The notes below the pieces were generated by a model. The model had not been told where the DNA came from. It searched no databases and saw only the letters and a program-made list of their open reading frames with translations. A DNA stretch of 64,000 bases from Entomohabitans teleogrylli (lineage in GTDB: Bacteria > Pseudomonadota > Gammaproteobacteria > Enterobacterales > Enterobacteriaceae), in NCBI RefSeq assembly GCF_001484765.1, contig NZ_KQ947377.1:436437-500436 (forward strand). The letters are read 5' to 3'. The number at the start of each line of letters is the position of its first letter. The stretch's first letter is position 1. The translations under genes and the position numbers were made by a program. This document shows positions 7,944 through 19,287 of this stretch, piece after piece.

Positions 7944-9275
7944 ATGACCAGAACTGAAATCACCGCGCTGATTAACCGCTGTCCGGTCATCGGCGACCTG
8001 GTGGAATTGAAAGAGACCATCTGGTTTAACCCCGGGGTGACGTCGCTGGAAGCCGGGCTGCCATATGTCGGCCTCGACGCTGAGGATATTGCCGACGCCA
8101 GCCGCCGCCTGCAACGTTTTGCGCCTTACCTGGCCGGGGCATTCCCGGAAACCGCCGCCAGCGCCGGCATTATCGAATCTCCGCTGGTAGCCATCCCGGC
8201 GATGCACAGCGTCCTTGAGCAGCGCTATGGCCAGCCGATCGCCGGGAAACTGTGGTTGAAGAAAGATAGCCATCTGCCGGTTTCCGGCTCCATCAAAGCC
8301 CGGGGCGGGATTTATGAAGTACTAACCCACGCCGAAAAACTGGCGACGCAAGCCGGGTTACTCAGCCCGGACGATGACTACAGTAAACTGTCTGGCGCGA
8401 AATTCCGGGCATTTTTCAGCCAATACCGCATCGCCGTCGGCTCTACCGGCAACCTCGGCCTGTCCATCGGCATCATGAGCGCCCGTCTCGGTTTCCACGT
8501 CACGGTACACATGTCCGCGGATGCCAGAGCCTGGAAGAAGGCGAAACTGCGCGAACACGGCGTTGACGTGGTGGAATATGAGCAGGACTACGGCGTGGCT
8601 GTCGCGCAGGGCCGTAAGGCGGCACAGGGAGATAGCCGCTGCTTCTTCATCGACGATGAAAATTCCCGCACCCTGTTTCTTGGTTATTCGGTGGCCGGCG
8701 AGCGTCTCAAAGCCCAGTTCCAGCAGCAGGGCGTGGTGGTAGACCGTGACCATCCGCTGTTCGTCTACCTGCCCTGCGGTGTCGGGGGCGGCCCGGGCGG
8801 CGTGGCATTCGGTCTGAAGATGGCTTTTGGCGATGATGTCCACTGTCTGTTCGCGGAACCGACGCACTCCCCCTGTATGCTGCTGGGCATGAGCAGCGGA
8901 TTACATGACGCCATTTCAGTTCAGGATATCGGTATCGACAATTTAACCGCCGCTGACGGCCTGGCCGTCGGACGCGCCTCCGGCTTTGTAGGCCGCGCGA
9001 TGGAGCGGCTGATTGACGGTTGCTACACCCTGGACGATCAGACCATGTACGATCTGCTCGGCTGGCTCGACGAAGCGGAAAACATCCGTCTTGAACCGTC
9101 GGCACTGGCGGGCATGGCAGGGCCGCAGCGGGTATGTGCAGACGGCGCCTGGCAGCAAATGCACCTGTTGACTGCTCAGCAAATGAAAAATTCCACTCAT
9201 CTGGTGTGGGCCACCGGGGGCGGCATGGTACCGCCGCAAGAGATGGCGCAGTACCTGGAGAAAAGACGCCGCTAA
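7944..9275 (+). CDS. dsdA: D-serine dehydratase
   Basis: This 443-aa, PLP-dependent cytoplasmic enzyme converts D-serine to pyruvate and ammonia, detoxifying D-serine and allowing its use as carbon and nitrogen source. The PLP lysine is in SGSIKARGG (Lys118), and the phosphate-binding glycine loop is [15 protein letters not shown]. coli DsdA is 442 aa. The start at 7944 follows AAAGAG at proper spacing and gives [15 protein letters not shown]. In E. coli dsdA lies with dsdX and dsdC elsewhere on the map. Here neither is present, so uptake and regulation must come from elsewhere. Confidence 0.96.
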   Translation: MTRTEITALINRCPVIGDLVELKETIWFNPGVTSLEAGLPYVGLDAEDIADASRRLQRFAPYLAGAFPETAASAGIIESPLVAIPAMHSVLEQRYGQPIAGKLWLKKDSHLPVSGSIKARGGIYEVLTHAEKLATQAGLLSPDDDYSKLSGAKFRAFFSQYRIAVGSTGNLGLSIGIMSARLGFHVTVHMSADARAWKKAKLREHGVDVVEYEQDYGVAVAQGRKAAQGDSRCFFIDDENSRTLFLGYSVAGERLKAQFQQQGVVVDRDHPLFVYLPCGVGGGPGGVAFGLKMAFGDDVHCLFAEPTHSPCMLLGMSSGLHDAISVQDIGIDNLTAADGLAVGRASGFVGRAMERLIDGCYTLDDQTMYDLLGWLDEAENIRLEPSALAGMAGPQRVCADGAWQQMHLLTAQQMKNSTHLVWATGGGMVPPQEMAQYLEKRRR

Positions 9276-9282
9276 ACCGCAA

Positions 9283-9312
9283 TGCCGGGGCGGGTCACAC
9301 CGCCCGTCCCGG
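9283..9312 (+). terminator. GC-rich hairpin after dsdA
   Basis: CCGGGGCGGG pairs with CCGCCCG-TCCCGG around TCACA, 10 bp after the dsdA stop. It lacks a U-run, so it may be a transcript-end stabiliser instead of an efficient terminator. Confidence 0.35.
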
Positions 9313-9388
9313 TATCACTCTCGTTATGCATGAACACGCCAATGCCCGGCCGCCGCATGGCAGATAACGTTTCCCCCATCACCGTCGT

Positions 9389-9751
9389 TCATAACGTCAT
9401 CCCACTGAGCAAAATCACCTGACGCAGATGAGCGGCGGCAAACATCAGCCCCAGCCCCAGTACCGCCAGCGCGATCAGCAATTTGGCGCGTACGGTCTGC
9501 GGTTTGGCAAAATCGCTGATGGCGATATTCATCAAATTACGCTGGTGGGCGTAATACCAGAGGATACCCGCCACCAGAAAAATGATCGCCAGCGACAGCC
9601 AGAACAACGCACCCGCCTGATACCAGCTGTGACGAAGCGCCAGGGCTAAAAGCGCCCCGTAGCCCAGCAGAGTACGCCACCAGGCCAGCGCGGTACGCTC
9701 CGGCTGTAGCCCGGGATCGGCCATGCGGCGCGCTTTTCGGCTATCCGCCAT
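9389..9751 (-). CDS. yidG: Inner membrane protein YidG, DUF202
   Basis: This 120-aa membrane protein is the same length as E. coli YidG, with the shared opening ADSRKARRMADPGLQPERTALAWWRT. DUF202 proteins carry an N-terminal R-T-x-LAWxRT-type amphipathic segment and three transmembrane helices; here the hydrophobic stretches are near residues 30-45, 47-65 and 90-118. It overlaps the end of yidH by 11 bp, so the two are translationally coupled and may form a complex. The biochemical function is not known. Confidence 0.93.
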   Translation of the reverse strand: MADSRKARRMADPGLQPERTALAWWRTLLGYGALLALALRHSWYQAGALFWLSLAIIFLVAGILWYYAHQRNLMNIAISDFAKPQTVRAKLLIALAVLGLGLMFAAAHLRQVILLSGMTL

Positions 9752-10088
9752 ACAGCACCATCACGATCACCGCGACAGCAGCCAGTGCCATAATGGCGCT
9801 CACCACCTTCAGGCTGCGGGTATAGGGAAGATCCTGCTTAAGACGCATCGCTTTCTCATTCAGCAGCCAGCGTAAATATCCCCAGACAGCCAGCGCACCG
9901 GCAAACAGGCACAGCAATAACGCCACCACCTCCCGCACCAGTGGCGTCGCCAGGTCCGGCGCCAGTTGATCCAGCGCGACACCTGCCGCCAAAAACCCGA
10001 GCGCGGTGCGGATCCAGGCAAGGAAGGTCCGCTCATTGGCCAGTGAAAAACGGTAGTCCGGCGCCTCGCCAACCTGAGATATTTTCAT
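9741..10088 (-). CDS. yidH: Inner membrane protein YidH, DUF202
   Basis: This 115-aa DUF202 membrane protein is the paralog and operon partner of YidG. The family signature is seen in SLANERTFLAWIRTALGFLAAGVA, followed by two more hydrophobic segments (ALLLCLFAGALAVWGYLRWLL and SAIMALAAVAVIVMVLYGG). Length agrees with E. coli YidH. A GGAGA ribosome binding site lies just upstream of the start at 10088. The function is unknown. The paired membrane topology suggests a heteromeric unit. Confidence 0.93.
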   Translation of the reverse strand: MKISQVGEAPDYRFSLANERTFLAWIRTALGFLAAGVALDQLAPDLATPLVREVVALLLCLFAGALAVWGYLRWLLNEKAMRLKQDLPYTRSLKVVSAIMALAAVAVIVMVLYGG

Positions 10089-10279
10089 GTGTTCTCCTTA
10101 TCCATTCCCCACGCCACAGGGCGAGACGGCCTGCCACGATCCCGCAATATTGACCATAGCGGTATCATAATCGCGCGCTATAGACACATCCACCCGCCAC
10201 CCGCGGCTGGCGTCAATGCCCTCAATGTTGCAGGAAAGCGTAACAGGATGAGTAATAGATTACCCGGGAGAGCGGATAA

Positions 10280-10316
10280 AAAGGAAACAATCTAGCCGAC
10301 GCCTGGCGACGTCGGC
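10280..10316 (-). terminator. Terminator of the agl operon
   Basis: On the minus strand GCCGACG pairs with CGTCGGC over an 8-nt loop, followed by TAGATTGTTTCCTTTTT. It is 9 bp past the aglA stop codon, the expected place for a rho-independent terminator. Confidence 0.6.
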
Positions 10317-10324
10317 CCGCATCA

Positions 10325-13263
<2,939 letters not shown>

Positions 13264-13375
13264 TTTCACATCCTCATATAACCAACATTCAGGAATGACC
13301 TTATTTTTTATTTTCTCTGGTCGAATATGAGCATAAGAATCTGCCGATCGCCTGGCCTGCTCCGGCGTTGCAATT

Positions 13376-13391
13376 CGTGATCCTTTTCATG
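13376..13391. promoter_or_regulatory. Possible CRP site in agl intergenic region
   Basis: CGTGA-N6-TCATG matches 7 of 10 core positions of the cAMP-CRP consensus TGTGA-N6-TCACA. It is 113 bp upstream of aglB, a plausible location for catabolite control of a PTS operon. Confidence 0.35.
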
Positions 13392-13436
13392 GTTTTTATT
13401 TGCCCTATGTTGTCTACTTTTTGAGATATTTTTAGA

Positions 13437-13501
13437 TCTGTTGAAAAACCGGCTACGAAAATTCACTGTCTGTAGTCAGAAATAGCTTTATTTTCAACAG
13501 A
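13437..13501. promoter_or_regulatory. Paired inverted 11-mers between aglB and its GntR regulator
   Basis: TCTGTTGAAAA at 13437-13447 is repeated as its exact reverse complement TTTTCAACAGA at 13491-13501, 43 bp apart, in the divergent promoter region. They could be two operator half-sets for the adjacent GntR/UTRA regulator, or arms of a leader hairpin. The distance to the regulator start (58 bp) suits autoregulation. Confidence 0.45.
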
Positions 13502-13559
13502 AACAGAGGGGAAACGGGCCATCATTCGGGTCCGAAAACGCCGCGAAAGAGGTCTACAG

Positions 13560-14279
13560 GTGATCTATAAATCTATCGCCGACAGGTTACGCCTGAGGCT
13601 CAATTCCGCAGATTACCCCATCGGCAGCCCGTTACCCGGTGAAAAAGCGCTGGCCCGGGAGTTCGGGGTTTCACGGATGACTATCAGAAAGGCCACTGAT
13701 TTGCTGGTGAGCTGGGGGCTGGTCATCCGGCGCCACGGTAGCGGGACGTATGTGGCGAAAAAAGATATCCATCATGAAACCTCCAACCTCACCGGGTTAG
13801 TGGAAGTCATGCGCGATCACGGGAAAGTGGTGACCAGTGAAGTGCTGAATTTTGAAGTGATTCCGGCGCCGCCAGCCATCGCCAGTCAGTTGCGGATTAA
13901 AACGGACGAGCGCATCTATTATTCACGCCGGATACGGTTTATCGATGGTAAACCGCTGATGCTGGAAGACAGCTATATGCCGGTTAAACTGTTTCGCAAT
14001 CTTTCTCTGGCCCATATAGAAGGGTCTAAATTCACCTACATCGAGGAAGAGTGCCACATCACCATCAGCGGAAATTATGAAACCCTGACGCCAGTACTGG
14101 CTGACCGGCAAACGGCGGCGATCCTGAATATCGCTGAAGGTACGCCGATTCTGCGCATTACATCACTCTCTTACAGCGACGAAGGGGTTTTCCTGAATTA
14201 CTCGGTGATGTTCCGGGATGCCAGTGAATATCAGGTGGATTACCATCTGCGCCGTATGCCGCGGCACAAAACGGATTAA
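13560..14279 (+). CDS. GntR-family (HutC/UTRA) regulator of the agl operon
   Basis: This 239-aa regulator has an N-terminal winged helix (residues 5-70: GSPLPGEKALAREFGVSRMTIRKATDLLVSWGLVIRRHGSGTYV, split here as one domain) and a UTRA ligand-binding domain (about 90-230). It begins with GTG after AGAGG at 7-nt spacing. UTRA members such as TreR and NagR usually bind a phosphorylated sugar and release the operator. The divergent position beside aglBA makes a 6-phospho-alpha-glucoside the likely inducer. I know of no standard gene symbol for it. Confidence 0.88.
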   Translation: MIYKSIADRLRLRLNSADYPIGSPLPGEKALAREFGVSRMTIRKATDLLVSWGLVIRRHGSGTYVAKKDIHHETSNLTGLVEVMRDHGKVVTSEVLNFEVIPAPPAIASQLRIKTDERIYYSRRIRFIDGKPLMLEDSYMPVKLFRNLSLAHIEGSKFTYIEEECHITISGNYETLTPVLADRQTAAILNIAEGTPILRITSLSYSDEGVFLNYSVMFRDASEYQVDYHLRRMPRHKTD

Positions 14280-14364
14280 CCGCAGAAATCGCCCCAACCA
14301 GATGTCGGTTTCAGGTCCGTGCGCCAGAAAAGAAAAACCGGGTTCGCTGTACCCCGCAAAACAA

Positions 14365-14395
14365 CAAAACCCAAAAACACTGTTTTTGGGTTTTG
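14365..14395. terminator. Bidirectional terminator between gntR-like gene and yidE
   Basis: CAAAACCCAAAAACA is followed after one base by its exact reverse complement TGTTTTTGGGTTTTG, a 15-bp arm palindrome with A/T runs on both outer sides. It sits between convergent genes, so it can terminate both. Confidence 0.85.
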
Positions 14396-14445
14396 TCCGC
14401 GTACACCAGCGGCCAGCGCAGGCTCCTTTCTCTTCGTAGAAAAAC

Positions 14446-16107
14446 CTATCCCATGCCCCAGAACAGCACGGCCAGCAGCTGCGGCGTAATAATGCGCAGG
14501 AACATCACCAGCGGATATACCGTGGCATAAGAGAGCGCCGCCGCGCCGCTGGTGGCGTGCAGTCCGTTGGCAAAAGCCAGCGCCGGCGGATCGGTCATTG
14601 AGCCGGCCAGCATCCCACACAGGGTCAGATAGTTCATTTTCGCCACCACCCGGGCCAGTAGCGCGGTACACAGCAGCGGTATCGCGGTGATCAGAATGCC
14701 ATACCCTATCCAGGTCACCCCATCGCCGGCGATCAGTGTATCCACGAAGTCGCCGCCGGATTTCAGCCCCACGACGGCGAGGAACAGCACAATCCCCAGC
14801 TCACGCAGCGCCAGGTTCGCACTCGGGGGCATAAACCAGTACAGCTTACCGATACTGCCGATACGCCCCAGAATCAGCGCCATAATCAGCGGCCCGCCGG
14901 CCAGCCCGAGGCGCAGCGCCACCGGAAAACCGGGAATAAACAGCGGGATAGATCCCAGCAACACCCCCAGACCGATACCGATAAACACCGGCAGCATCTG
15001 CACCTGCTGCAATTTTTGCTGGGCGTTGCCTACCTCGGCGGCAACCGCGTCAATGGACTCCGGCCGCCCGACCAGATTGAGGATATCGCCAAACTGCAGG
15101 CTGGCATTGCTACTGGCCACCAGCTCAACCCCGGCGCGATTCAGGCGCGAGATCACCACGTCATAACGCTGCTTAAGGCGCAGATCGCGGATTTTCTGCC
15201 CCAGCACCTTCTCATTGGTTACCACCACCCGCTCTACCTTCAGCAGGGTACCGCGAGTGGACAGCGAGGTCTCCACCTCTTTACCAATTACCAGTTGCGC
15301 TTCATGCAGATCCTTTTCCGCCCCCACCAGGTGCAGCAAATCCCCGGTCTGAATGACGGTGGTGGGTGACGGTACCATCAACAGCTCTTCACGTTTCAGG
15401 CGCGAGCAGATGATGTGATCGCTATTCAGGATCGGTACATCCTGAATCGCCATATGGTTGAGGTTCGGGTTTTCCACCCGGATATTGATGGTGTGCAACT
15501 GAGCATGATGACTGCCGCTGGTAACCTCATAATCCTTCGCTTCGCTGTCGACATTAATGCGAAAAGCGAAACGGATAAACCACATGGTCAGCAGAATCCC
15601 GCAAATACCGAACGGGTAGGCCATGGCGTAGCTCATCCCCATCTGATCCACCAGCGCGCCGGGGGTACCAAGATCGGTGAGGATTTGTTGCCCGGCCCCC
15701 AGCGCCGGGGTGTTGGTCACCGCGCCGGAGAAAATACCCAGCACCACCGGCAGCGGGATATCAAACAGCTTATGAAGAACCGCGGTTACCGCCCCGCCCA
15801 GCACCACAATGAGCACAGCGAACAAATTCAGCCGCAAACCGGACACCCGCAACGAGGAGAAAAAACCCGGCCCGACCTGAATCCCGATGGTATAAACGAA
15901 CAGAATCAGGCCAAATTCCTGGATGACATGCAGCATATCGCCGCTCAGCGTTATCCCGGCCTGATCGACAAAGTGGCCGACAATAATGCCGCCGAACAGC
16001 ACGCCGCCGATACCGAATCCCACCCCACGAATTTTGATGCTACCAATCCACAGCCCAACCACGGCAACCAGCGCCAGTACGCTGACGGTTAACGCTATCC
16101 CACTCAT
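14446..16107 (-). CDS. yidE: Putative transporter YidE (AspT/YidE/YbjL family)
   Basis: This 553-aa inner-membrane protein is the same length as E. coli YidE. Two blocks of about five transmembrane helices flank two cytosolic TrkA-C (RCK-C) regulatory domains, roughly residues 190-375 ([15 protein letters not shown]... and [20 protein letters not shown]...). The conserved glycine-rich [18 protein letters not shown] and [13 protein letters not shown] repeats mark the aspartate:alanine antiporter-like superfamily. The substrate is not established. It sits immediately downstream of ibpAB in the same orientation but beyond a strong terminator, so it is probably a separate unit. Confidence 0.95.
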   Translation of the reverse strand: MSGIALTVSVLALVAVVGLWIGSIKIRGVGFGIGGVLFGGIIVGHFVDQAGITLSGDMLHVIQEFGLILFVYTIGIQVGPGFFSSLRVSGLRLNLFAVLIVVLGGAVTAVLHKLFDIPLPVVLGIFSGAVTNTPALGAGQQILTDLGTPGALVDQMGMSYAMAYPFGICGILLTMWFIRFAFRINVDSEAKDYEVTSGSHHAQLHTINIRVENPNLNHMAIQDVPILNSDHIICSRLKREELLMVPSPTTVIQTGDLLHLVGAEKDLHEAQLVIGKEVETSLSTRGTLLKVERVVVTNEKVLGQKIRDLRLKQRYDVVISRLNRAGVELVASSNASLQFGDILNLVGRPESIDAVAAEVGNAQQKLQQVQMLPVFIGIGLGVLLGSIPLFIPGFPVALRLGLAGGPLIMALILGRIGSIGKLYWFMPPSANLALRELGIVLFLAVVGLKSGGDFVDTLIAGDGVTWIGYGILITAIPLLCTALLARVVAKMNYLTLCGMLAGSMTDPPALAFANGLHATSGAAALSYATVYPLVMFLRIITPQLLAVLFWGMG

Positions 16108-16261
16108 GACGACATCCCTGAATAACGATATTGTTATTATGGATTTTGTCAGAGCCGCCAGGCGTTAACCGCGCCCTGGCGCACAAAAGTGGCGGATGAG
16201 TCCCCCGGGAGCTGAAAGCATTAACCCGCCGATGCGGCAGGCGCCGCCAGAGAGGATTAAA

Positions 16262-16288
16262 AACGCAAAAAGGCCCCATAAAGGGGCC
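16262..16288 (-). terminator. ibpAB terminator
   Basis: On the minus strand GGCCCC-TTTAT-GGGGCC is followed by TTTTTGCGTTTTT, an intrinsic terminator 22 bp after the ibpB stop. Confidence 0.88.
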
Positions 16289-16310
16289 CGGGTGATAAAA
16301 CACGATTCGA

Positions 16311-16739
16311 TTAGCTGTTCAGCGCCGGACGCTCGCTAATCGCGATACGCTGCGGGGCAATCGCTTCCGGAACATTACGCACCAGGTCGATATGCAACAG
16401 ACCGTTGGTGAAAGAGGCGCCGGAGACCTCCATATGCTCGGCCAGCGTAAAGCTCAGGCTAAACGGTTGAGTGACCAGCCCCTGGTGGAGCCACTTCGGC
16501 TCAGTTTCCGGTTTTTGCGGCGTGCCTTTTACACTCAGGCGCGTCCCTTCCAGTTCGATATCCAGATCTTCCTGGCGGAAACCGGCCAGCGCCAGCGTAA
16601 TGCGATAATGGTTGTCATCGCTTTTTTCAATATTGTACGGCGGGAAACCCTGACTTTCCGGGGAGCTTTGCAGCGCGTTAGCCAGTTTGTCAAAACCGAT
16701 CCACTGACGCAGCAGCGGGGATAAATCATAGTTACGCAT
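16311..16739 (-). CDS. ibpB: Small heat shock protein IbpB
   Basis: This 142-aa alpha-crystallin-type chaperone holds aggregated proteins in a refolding-competent state together with IbpA for DnaK/ClpB. It begins [23 protein letters not shown]. The crystallin domain spans about residues 35-125 ([14 protein letters not shown] to [10 protein letters not shown]). The C-terminal I-x-I anchor is RIAIS, followed by ERPALNS as in E. coli. Two adjacent ATGs exist (16742 and 16739); the second gives the E. coli N-terminus and better spacing to AAGGAG. It is second in the ibpAB operon, 112 bp after ibpA, with its own ROSE-like leader. Confidence 0.96.
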   Translation of the reverse strand: MRNYDLSPLLRQWIGFDKLANALQSSPESQGFPPYNIEKSDDNHYRITLALAGFRQEDLDIELEGTRLSVKGTPQKPETEPKWLHQGLVTQPFSLSFTLAEHMEVSGASFTNGLLHIDLVRNVPEAIAPQRIAISERPALNS

Positions 16740-16747
16740 CATGTTTT

Positions 16748-16765
16748 CTCCTTCTGAGAAGCGAG
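16748..16765 (-). ncRNA. ROSE-like RNA thermometer of ibpB
   Basis: On the transcript CUC-G-CUUC pairs with GAAGGAG across a UCA loop, with the single G bulged opposite the Shine-Dalgarno. This UCGCU against AGGAG arrangement is the diagnostic core of ROSE-type thermometers, known for ibpA and also described for ibpB in E. coli. It lies directly before the ibpB start. Confidence 0.7.
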
Positions 16766-16851
16766 TCTATACCTGCCAGCATGCGAACTGGCATCGGCCC
16801 CCGACAGGCGGCGGGCCATCAACGCGAGCCGCCGCTGGCGGCCCACACAAA

Positions 16852-17262
16852 TCAGTTAATTTCGATACGGCGTGGCTTAATGGTTTCCGGCATCACCCGC
16901 TCCAGGTCAACGTACAGCAGACCGTTAACCAGTTTCGCGCCGCGAACATGGATGTTTTCAGCCAACTGGAACTTACGCTCGAAGTTGCGCTCGGCGATAC
17001 CCTGGTAGAGATAAGTCCGCTCTTTCTGCTCGGCGGCGTGAGAGCCTTTTACCACCAGCAGGTTGTCCTGAGCGGTGATCTCCAGTTCGCTTTCAGCAAA
17101 CCCGGCGACGGCAATGGCAATGCGGTAATGGTGTTCGTCCACCAGTTCGACGTTGTACGGAGGATAGCCGCCGTTGCTTTGTGTTTGATTGTTTTCCAGC
17201 AGACTAAACAGACGGTCGAAACCAATAGCGGAACGGTACAGCGGGGAAAGATCGATACGCAT
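16852..17262 (-). CDS. ibpA: Small heat shock protein IbpA
   Basis: This 136-aa alpha-crystallin chaperone is the partner of IbpB (E. coli IbpA is 137 aa). It opens [19 protein letters not shown], with a crystallin domain from about residue 35 ([23 protein letters not shown]) to 125. The C-terminal I-x-I motif is RRIEIN. The start at 17262 follows AGGAG at 7 nt; an upstream in-frame ATG at 17304 has no support. It is the first gene of the heat-shock operon, driven by the sigma32-type promoter at 17365-17394 and gated by the thermometer at 17270-17286. Confidence 0.97.
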   Translation of the reverse strand: MRIDLSPLYRSAIGFDRLFSLLENNQTQSNGGYPPYNVELVDEHHYRIAIAVAGFAESELEITAQDNLLVVKGSHAAEQKERTYLYQGIAERNFERKFQLAENIHVRGAKLVNGLLYVDLERVMPETIKPRRIEIN

Positions 17263-17269
17263 AACAATA

Positions 17270-17286
17270 CTCCTGAAATCAGCGAG
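17270..17286 (-). ncRNA. ROSE RNA thermometer of ibpA
   Basis: On the transcript CUC-G-CUGA pairs with UCAGGAG over a two- to three-base U loop. The unpaired G lies opposite the Shine-Dalgarno GG pair, as in the E. coli ibpA thermometer. The pairing hides the ribosome site until heat melts it. Confidence 0.82.
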
Positions 17287-17364
17287 ATTAATACAGCCTT
17301 CCACCAGGACAGGCTAAGAAACGCCGGAACTCCCTGACGGCAAGTTCCTGTTCGGTTACACCCT

Positions 17365-17394
17365 ATAGATGGTTATCTTCTTCCGAATTTCAAG
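17365..17394 (-). promoter_or_regulatory. Sigma32 heat-shock promoter of ibpAB
   Basis: On the minus strand CTTGAAA and AACCATCTAT are separated by 13 bp, close to the sigma32 consensus CTTGAAA and CCCCATNT. It is about 100 bp upstream of the ibpA start, leaving room for the thermometer leader. Confidence 0.75.
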
Positions 17395-17641
17395 CCTGGC
17401 GGGATCAATTTTCTGGCGGTTTACGTTTCTTTGCTTAGACTAGATTGTGTTCCATAACCTGGCACTGAGCCGCAAAGGTCTGCGCCGACATTCGCGCAAT
17501 TATGGATACCGCCTCATATCAGGGAAGAAATTAACAATCTGCGAACGCCGCCACAGAGCAGGCACTCGGCGCTATTTATCACGGCCAGGGATGCTATAAC
17601 TCAAAGTAGCTGAACGCAGCACCACAATAGTGAATGAGTTG

Positions 17642-17971
17642 ATGATGAAGAGCTACTTACACCATATTTTGATGAGCTGCGGCGTTCTGGCGCTGTGCGG
17701 TTGTTCCAGCGTCATGACCCATACCGGGGGCAAACCGGGCTATTATCCGGGCACCCGCGCCAGCTACGATATGCTGACCAATGATGAAACCAGTTGGGGA
17801 CTGAAACCGCTGGTGGTACTGGATATGCCGTTCACCGCCATTATGGACACTGTCCTGCTGCCGTGGGACGCCTTCCGTACCGACAAATCCGTCAAAGCCC
17901 GGGTCGAGGCCAGCGAACAGAAAAGCCAGCAGACCGATGCCGCGCTTCCTCCCGCTGACCCGCAGCCCTGA
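17642..17971 (+). CDS. yidQ: Lipoprotein YidQ
   Basis: A small YceK/YidQ-family lipoprotein, 109 aa from the start used here (E. coli 110 aa). The signal peptide ends in the lipobox LCGC, so Cys21 would be lipidated and the protein anchored to the membrane. The mature part keeps the family words SSVMTHTGGK, YYPGTRASYDML and LDMPFTAIMDTVLLPWDAFR. Two ATGs lie together (17642, 17645) and a third in-frame one is at 17630; the first two give a signal peptide of family length. It is convergent with yidR, whose stop codon is immediately adjacent. The function is unknown. Confidence 0.9.
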   Translation: MMKSYLHHILMSCGVLALCGCSSVMTHTGGKPGYYPGTRASYDMLTNDETSWGLKPLVVLDMPFTAIMDTVLLPWDAFRTDKSVKARVEASEQKSQQTDAALPPADPQP

Positions 17972-19234
17972 TCACTCGCCGGTACTGGCCATAAACAGCT
18001 GGCGAAATCCACCCACGTCCTGCATCCAGGCGATATGTCTGCCATCCGGGGAGAACACCACGGCGTCTGCCGAGGGTTCTCCGGTACCCTGAGTTAGCGG
18101 CGTAATCGCGCCGCTGTGAGCATCGCACAGCACCAGTCGATTAGCCTGCACAAAACCCAGCGCCTCTCCTGACGGGTGCCAGTTAAACGCCGACTGTACT
18201 CCCGGAGGACCGTAGGTCAGTTGACGCGGTTCTCCGCCGTCCGGCGCAATCAGCCACAATTGCACAACGCCGGCGTCGTCCTTCATCAGAAACGCAATTT
18301 GCGATCCCTGTGGATTACTGCGCACCCAGTGGCGGGGAGTATTTACCAGCCCCGGATAACGCCGCGCGTGGGTAAACGTCAGTCGCCGCTGCATCACGCC
18401 CTGCGGCGGCGCCGGTAGCGCTGTACAGGTTCCCTGCACAGGCGTTTCGCCGGCTCGCTTCCAGGCTTGCTCATCATCCGGTAAATCGACGATAAACAGC
18501 TCCGGCACTTTCTCCCCGCTCAGCGATAAGGTATCGCCGATAAACGCCAGCGCCCGGCGCTGCCGACTACCGTCGGCCCGCGTGTAGCCCGCGTTACCGA
18601 TCCAACCCTCTTCGTAAGCGCGGTTGATTTCATCGCTGCCGGCCGCCGGCTGCGGCGTGGTGCGGCTAACCAGCGCACACCAGTGGCTGCCGGCATATTC
18701 CCTGGGGTGGCGGCACGGCGGAATGACCGGTCCGCAGGGTAACGCCACACCGACATTGCGCAGGTCCAGCGCCGGACAGCGCTCATGCATGACATGGTCG
18801 TTATAGGTAAAACTCAGCCACTGACCGTCCGGGCTCCAGACATGAACATGACTGCCGCCGCGCAGCGCTCCGGGGGTAAAGGGCGGCGTAATATCCATGG
18901 CGTCCAGATTAGCGGCCACGCCGTTTTCCACTACCACGCCGCGGCGGTGATGAAAGTCATAGCGCCAGCCGGCATCAGGATTTTCCGGGCCGTGGATAAA
19001 GACATAGCGTTCCGGCGGGCAGGGATTTACCGTCACCACCCCCACACAGGCACCGTGGCCGGCCCGATAGATCACCTGCACCTCGCCGGTGTCGACATTT
19101 ACCCGCTCAATGGTCTCACCGGTAAACGAGGCGCCCGATGGCCGCACATCAAACGCCAGCCAGCGGCTATCGGGGGTCCAGGCGTTAATATTGGTTAACT
19201 GGTGGTGGCGGGAAGCAAAAGTGAGCTGTTTCAT
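17972..19234 (-). CDS. yidR: YidR, TolB-like beta-propeller protein
   Basis: A 420-aa protein of the YidR (DUF3748) family, built of TolB/WD40-like repeats: PDSRWLAFDVRPSGAS, SPDGQWLSFTYNDH, NPQGSQIAFLMKDD, HPSGEALGFVQAN and SPDGRHIAWMQDVGG are successive blades. No signal peptide is seen, so it is probably cytoplasmic. The ATG at 19234 is chosen over the GTG one codon upstream, because it gives better spacing from CAGGG. That CAGGG lies in the 3' arm of a strong hairpin (19240-19274), so its translation may be structurally controlled. The role is unknown; a hydrolase or lyase scaffold has been suggested only by fold. Confidence 0.9.
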   Translation of the reverse strand: MKQLTFASRHHQLTNINAWTPDSRWLAFDVRPSGASFTGETIERVNVDTGEVQVIYRAGHGACVGVVTVNPCPPERYVFIHGPENPDAGWRYDFHHRRGVVVENGVAANLDAMDITPPFTPGALRGGSHVHVWSPDGQWLSFTYNDHVMHERCPALDLRNVGVALPCGPVIPPCRHPREYAGSHWCALVSRTTPQPAAGSDEINRAYEEGWIGNAGYTRADGSRQRRALAFIGDTLSLSGEKVPELFIVDLPDDEQAWKRAGETPVQGTCTALPAPPQGVMQRRLTFTHARRYPGLVNTPRHWVRSNPQGSQIAFLMKDDAGVVQLWLIAPDGGEPRQLTYGPPGVQSAFNWHPSGEALGFVQANRLVLCDAHSGAITPLTQGTGEPSADAVVFSPDGRHIAWMQDVGGFRQLFMASTGE

Positions 19235-19239
19235 CACGT

Positions 19240-19274
19240 TATACCCTGAAGCGAAAATATCGCCTCAGGGTATA
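19240..19274 (-). promoter_or_regulatory. Hairpin between dgoT and yidR covering the yidR ribosome site
   Basis: TATACCCTGA and TCAGGGTATA are perfect 10-bp arms, extended inward by GCGA/TCGC after one unpaired base on each side, with an AAATA loop. It lies 13 bp past the dgoT stop and 5 bp before the yidR start, and its 3' arm contains the CAGGG ribosome site. It may be the 3' end of the dgo transcript, a translational switch for yidR, or both. Confidence 0.6.
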
Positions 19275-19287
19275 GCAAGCCAGGTAT

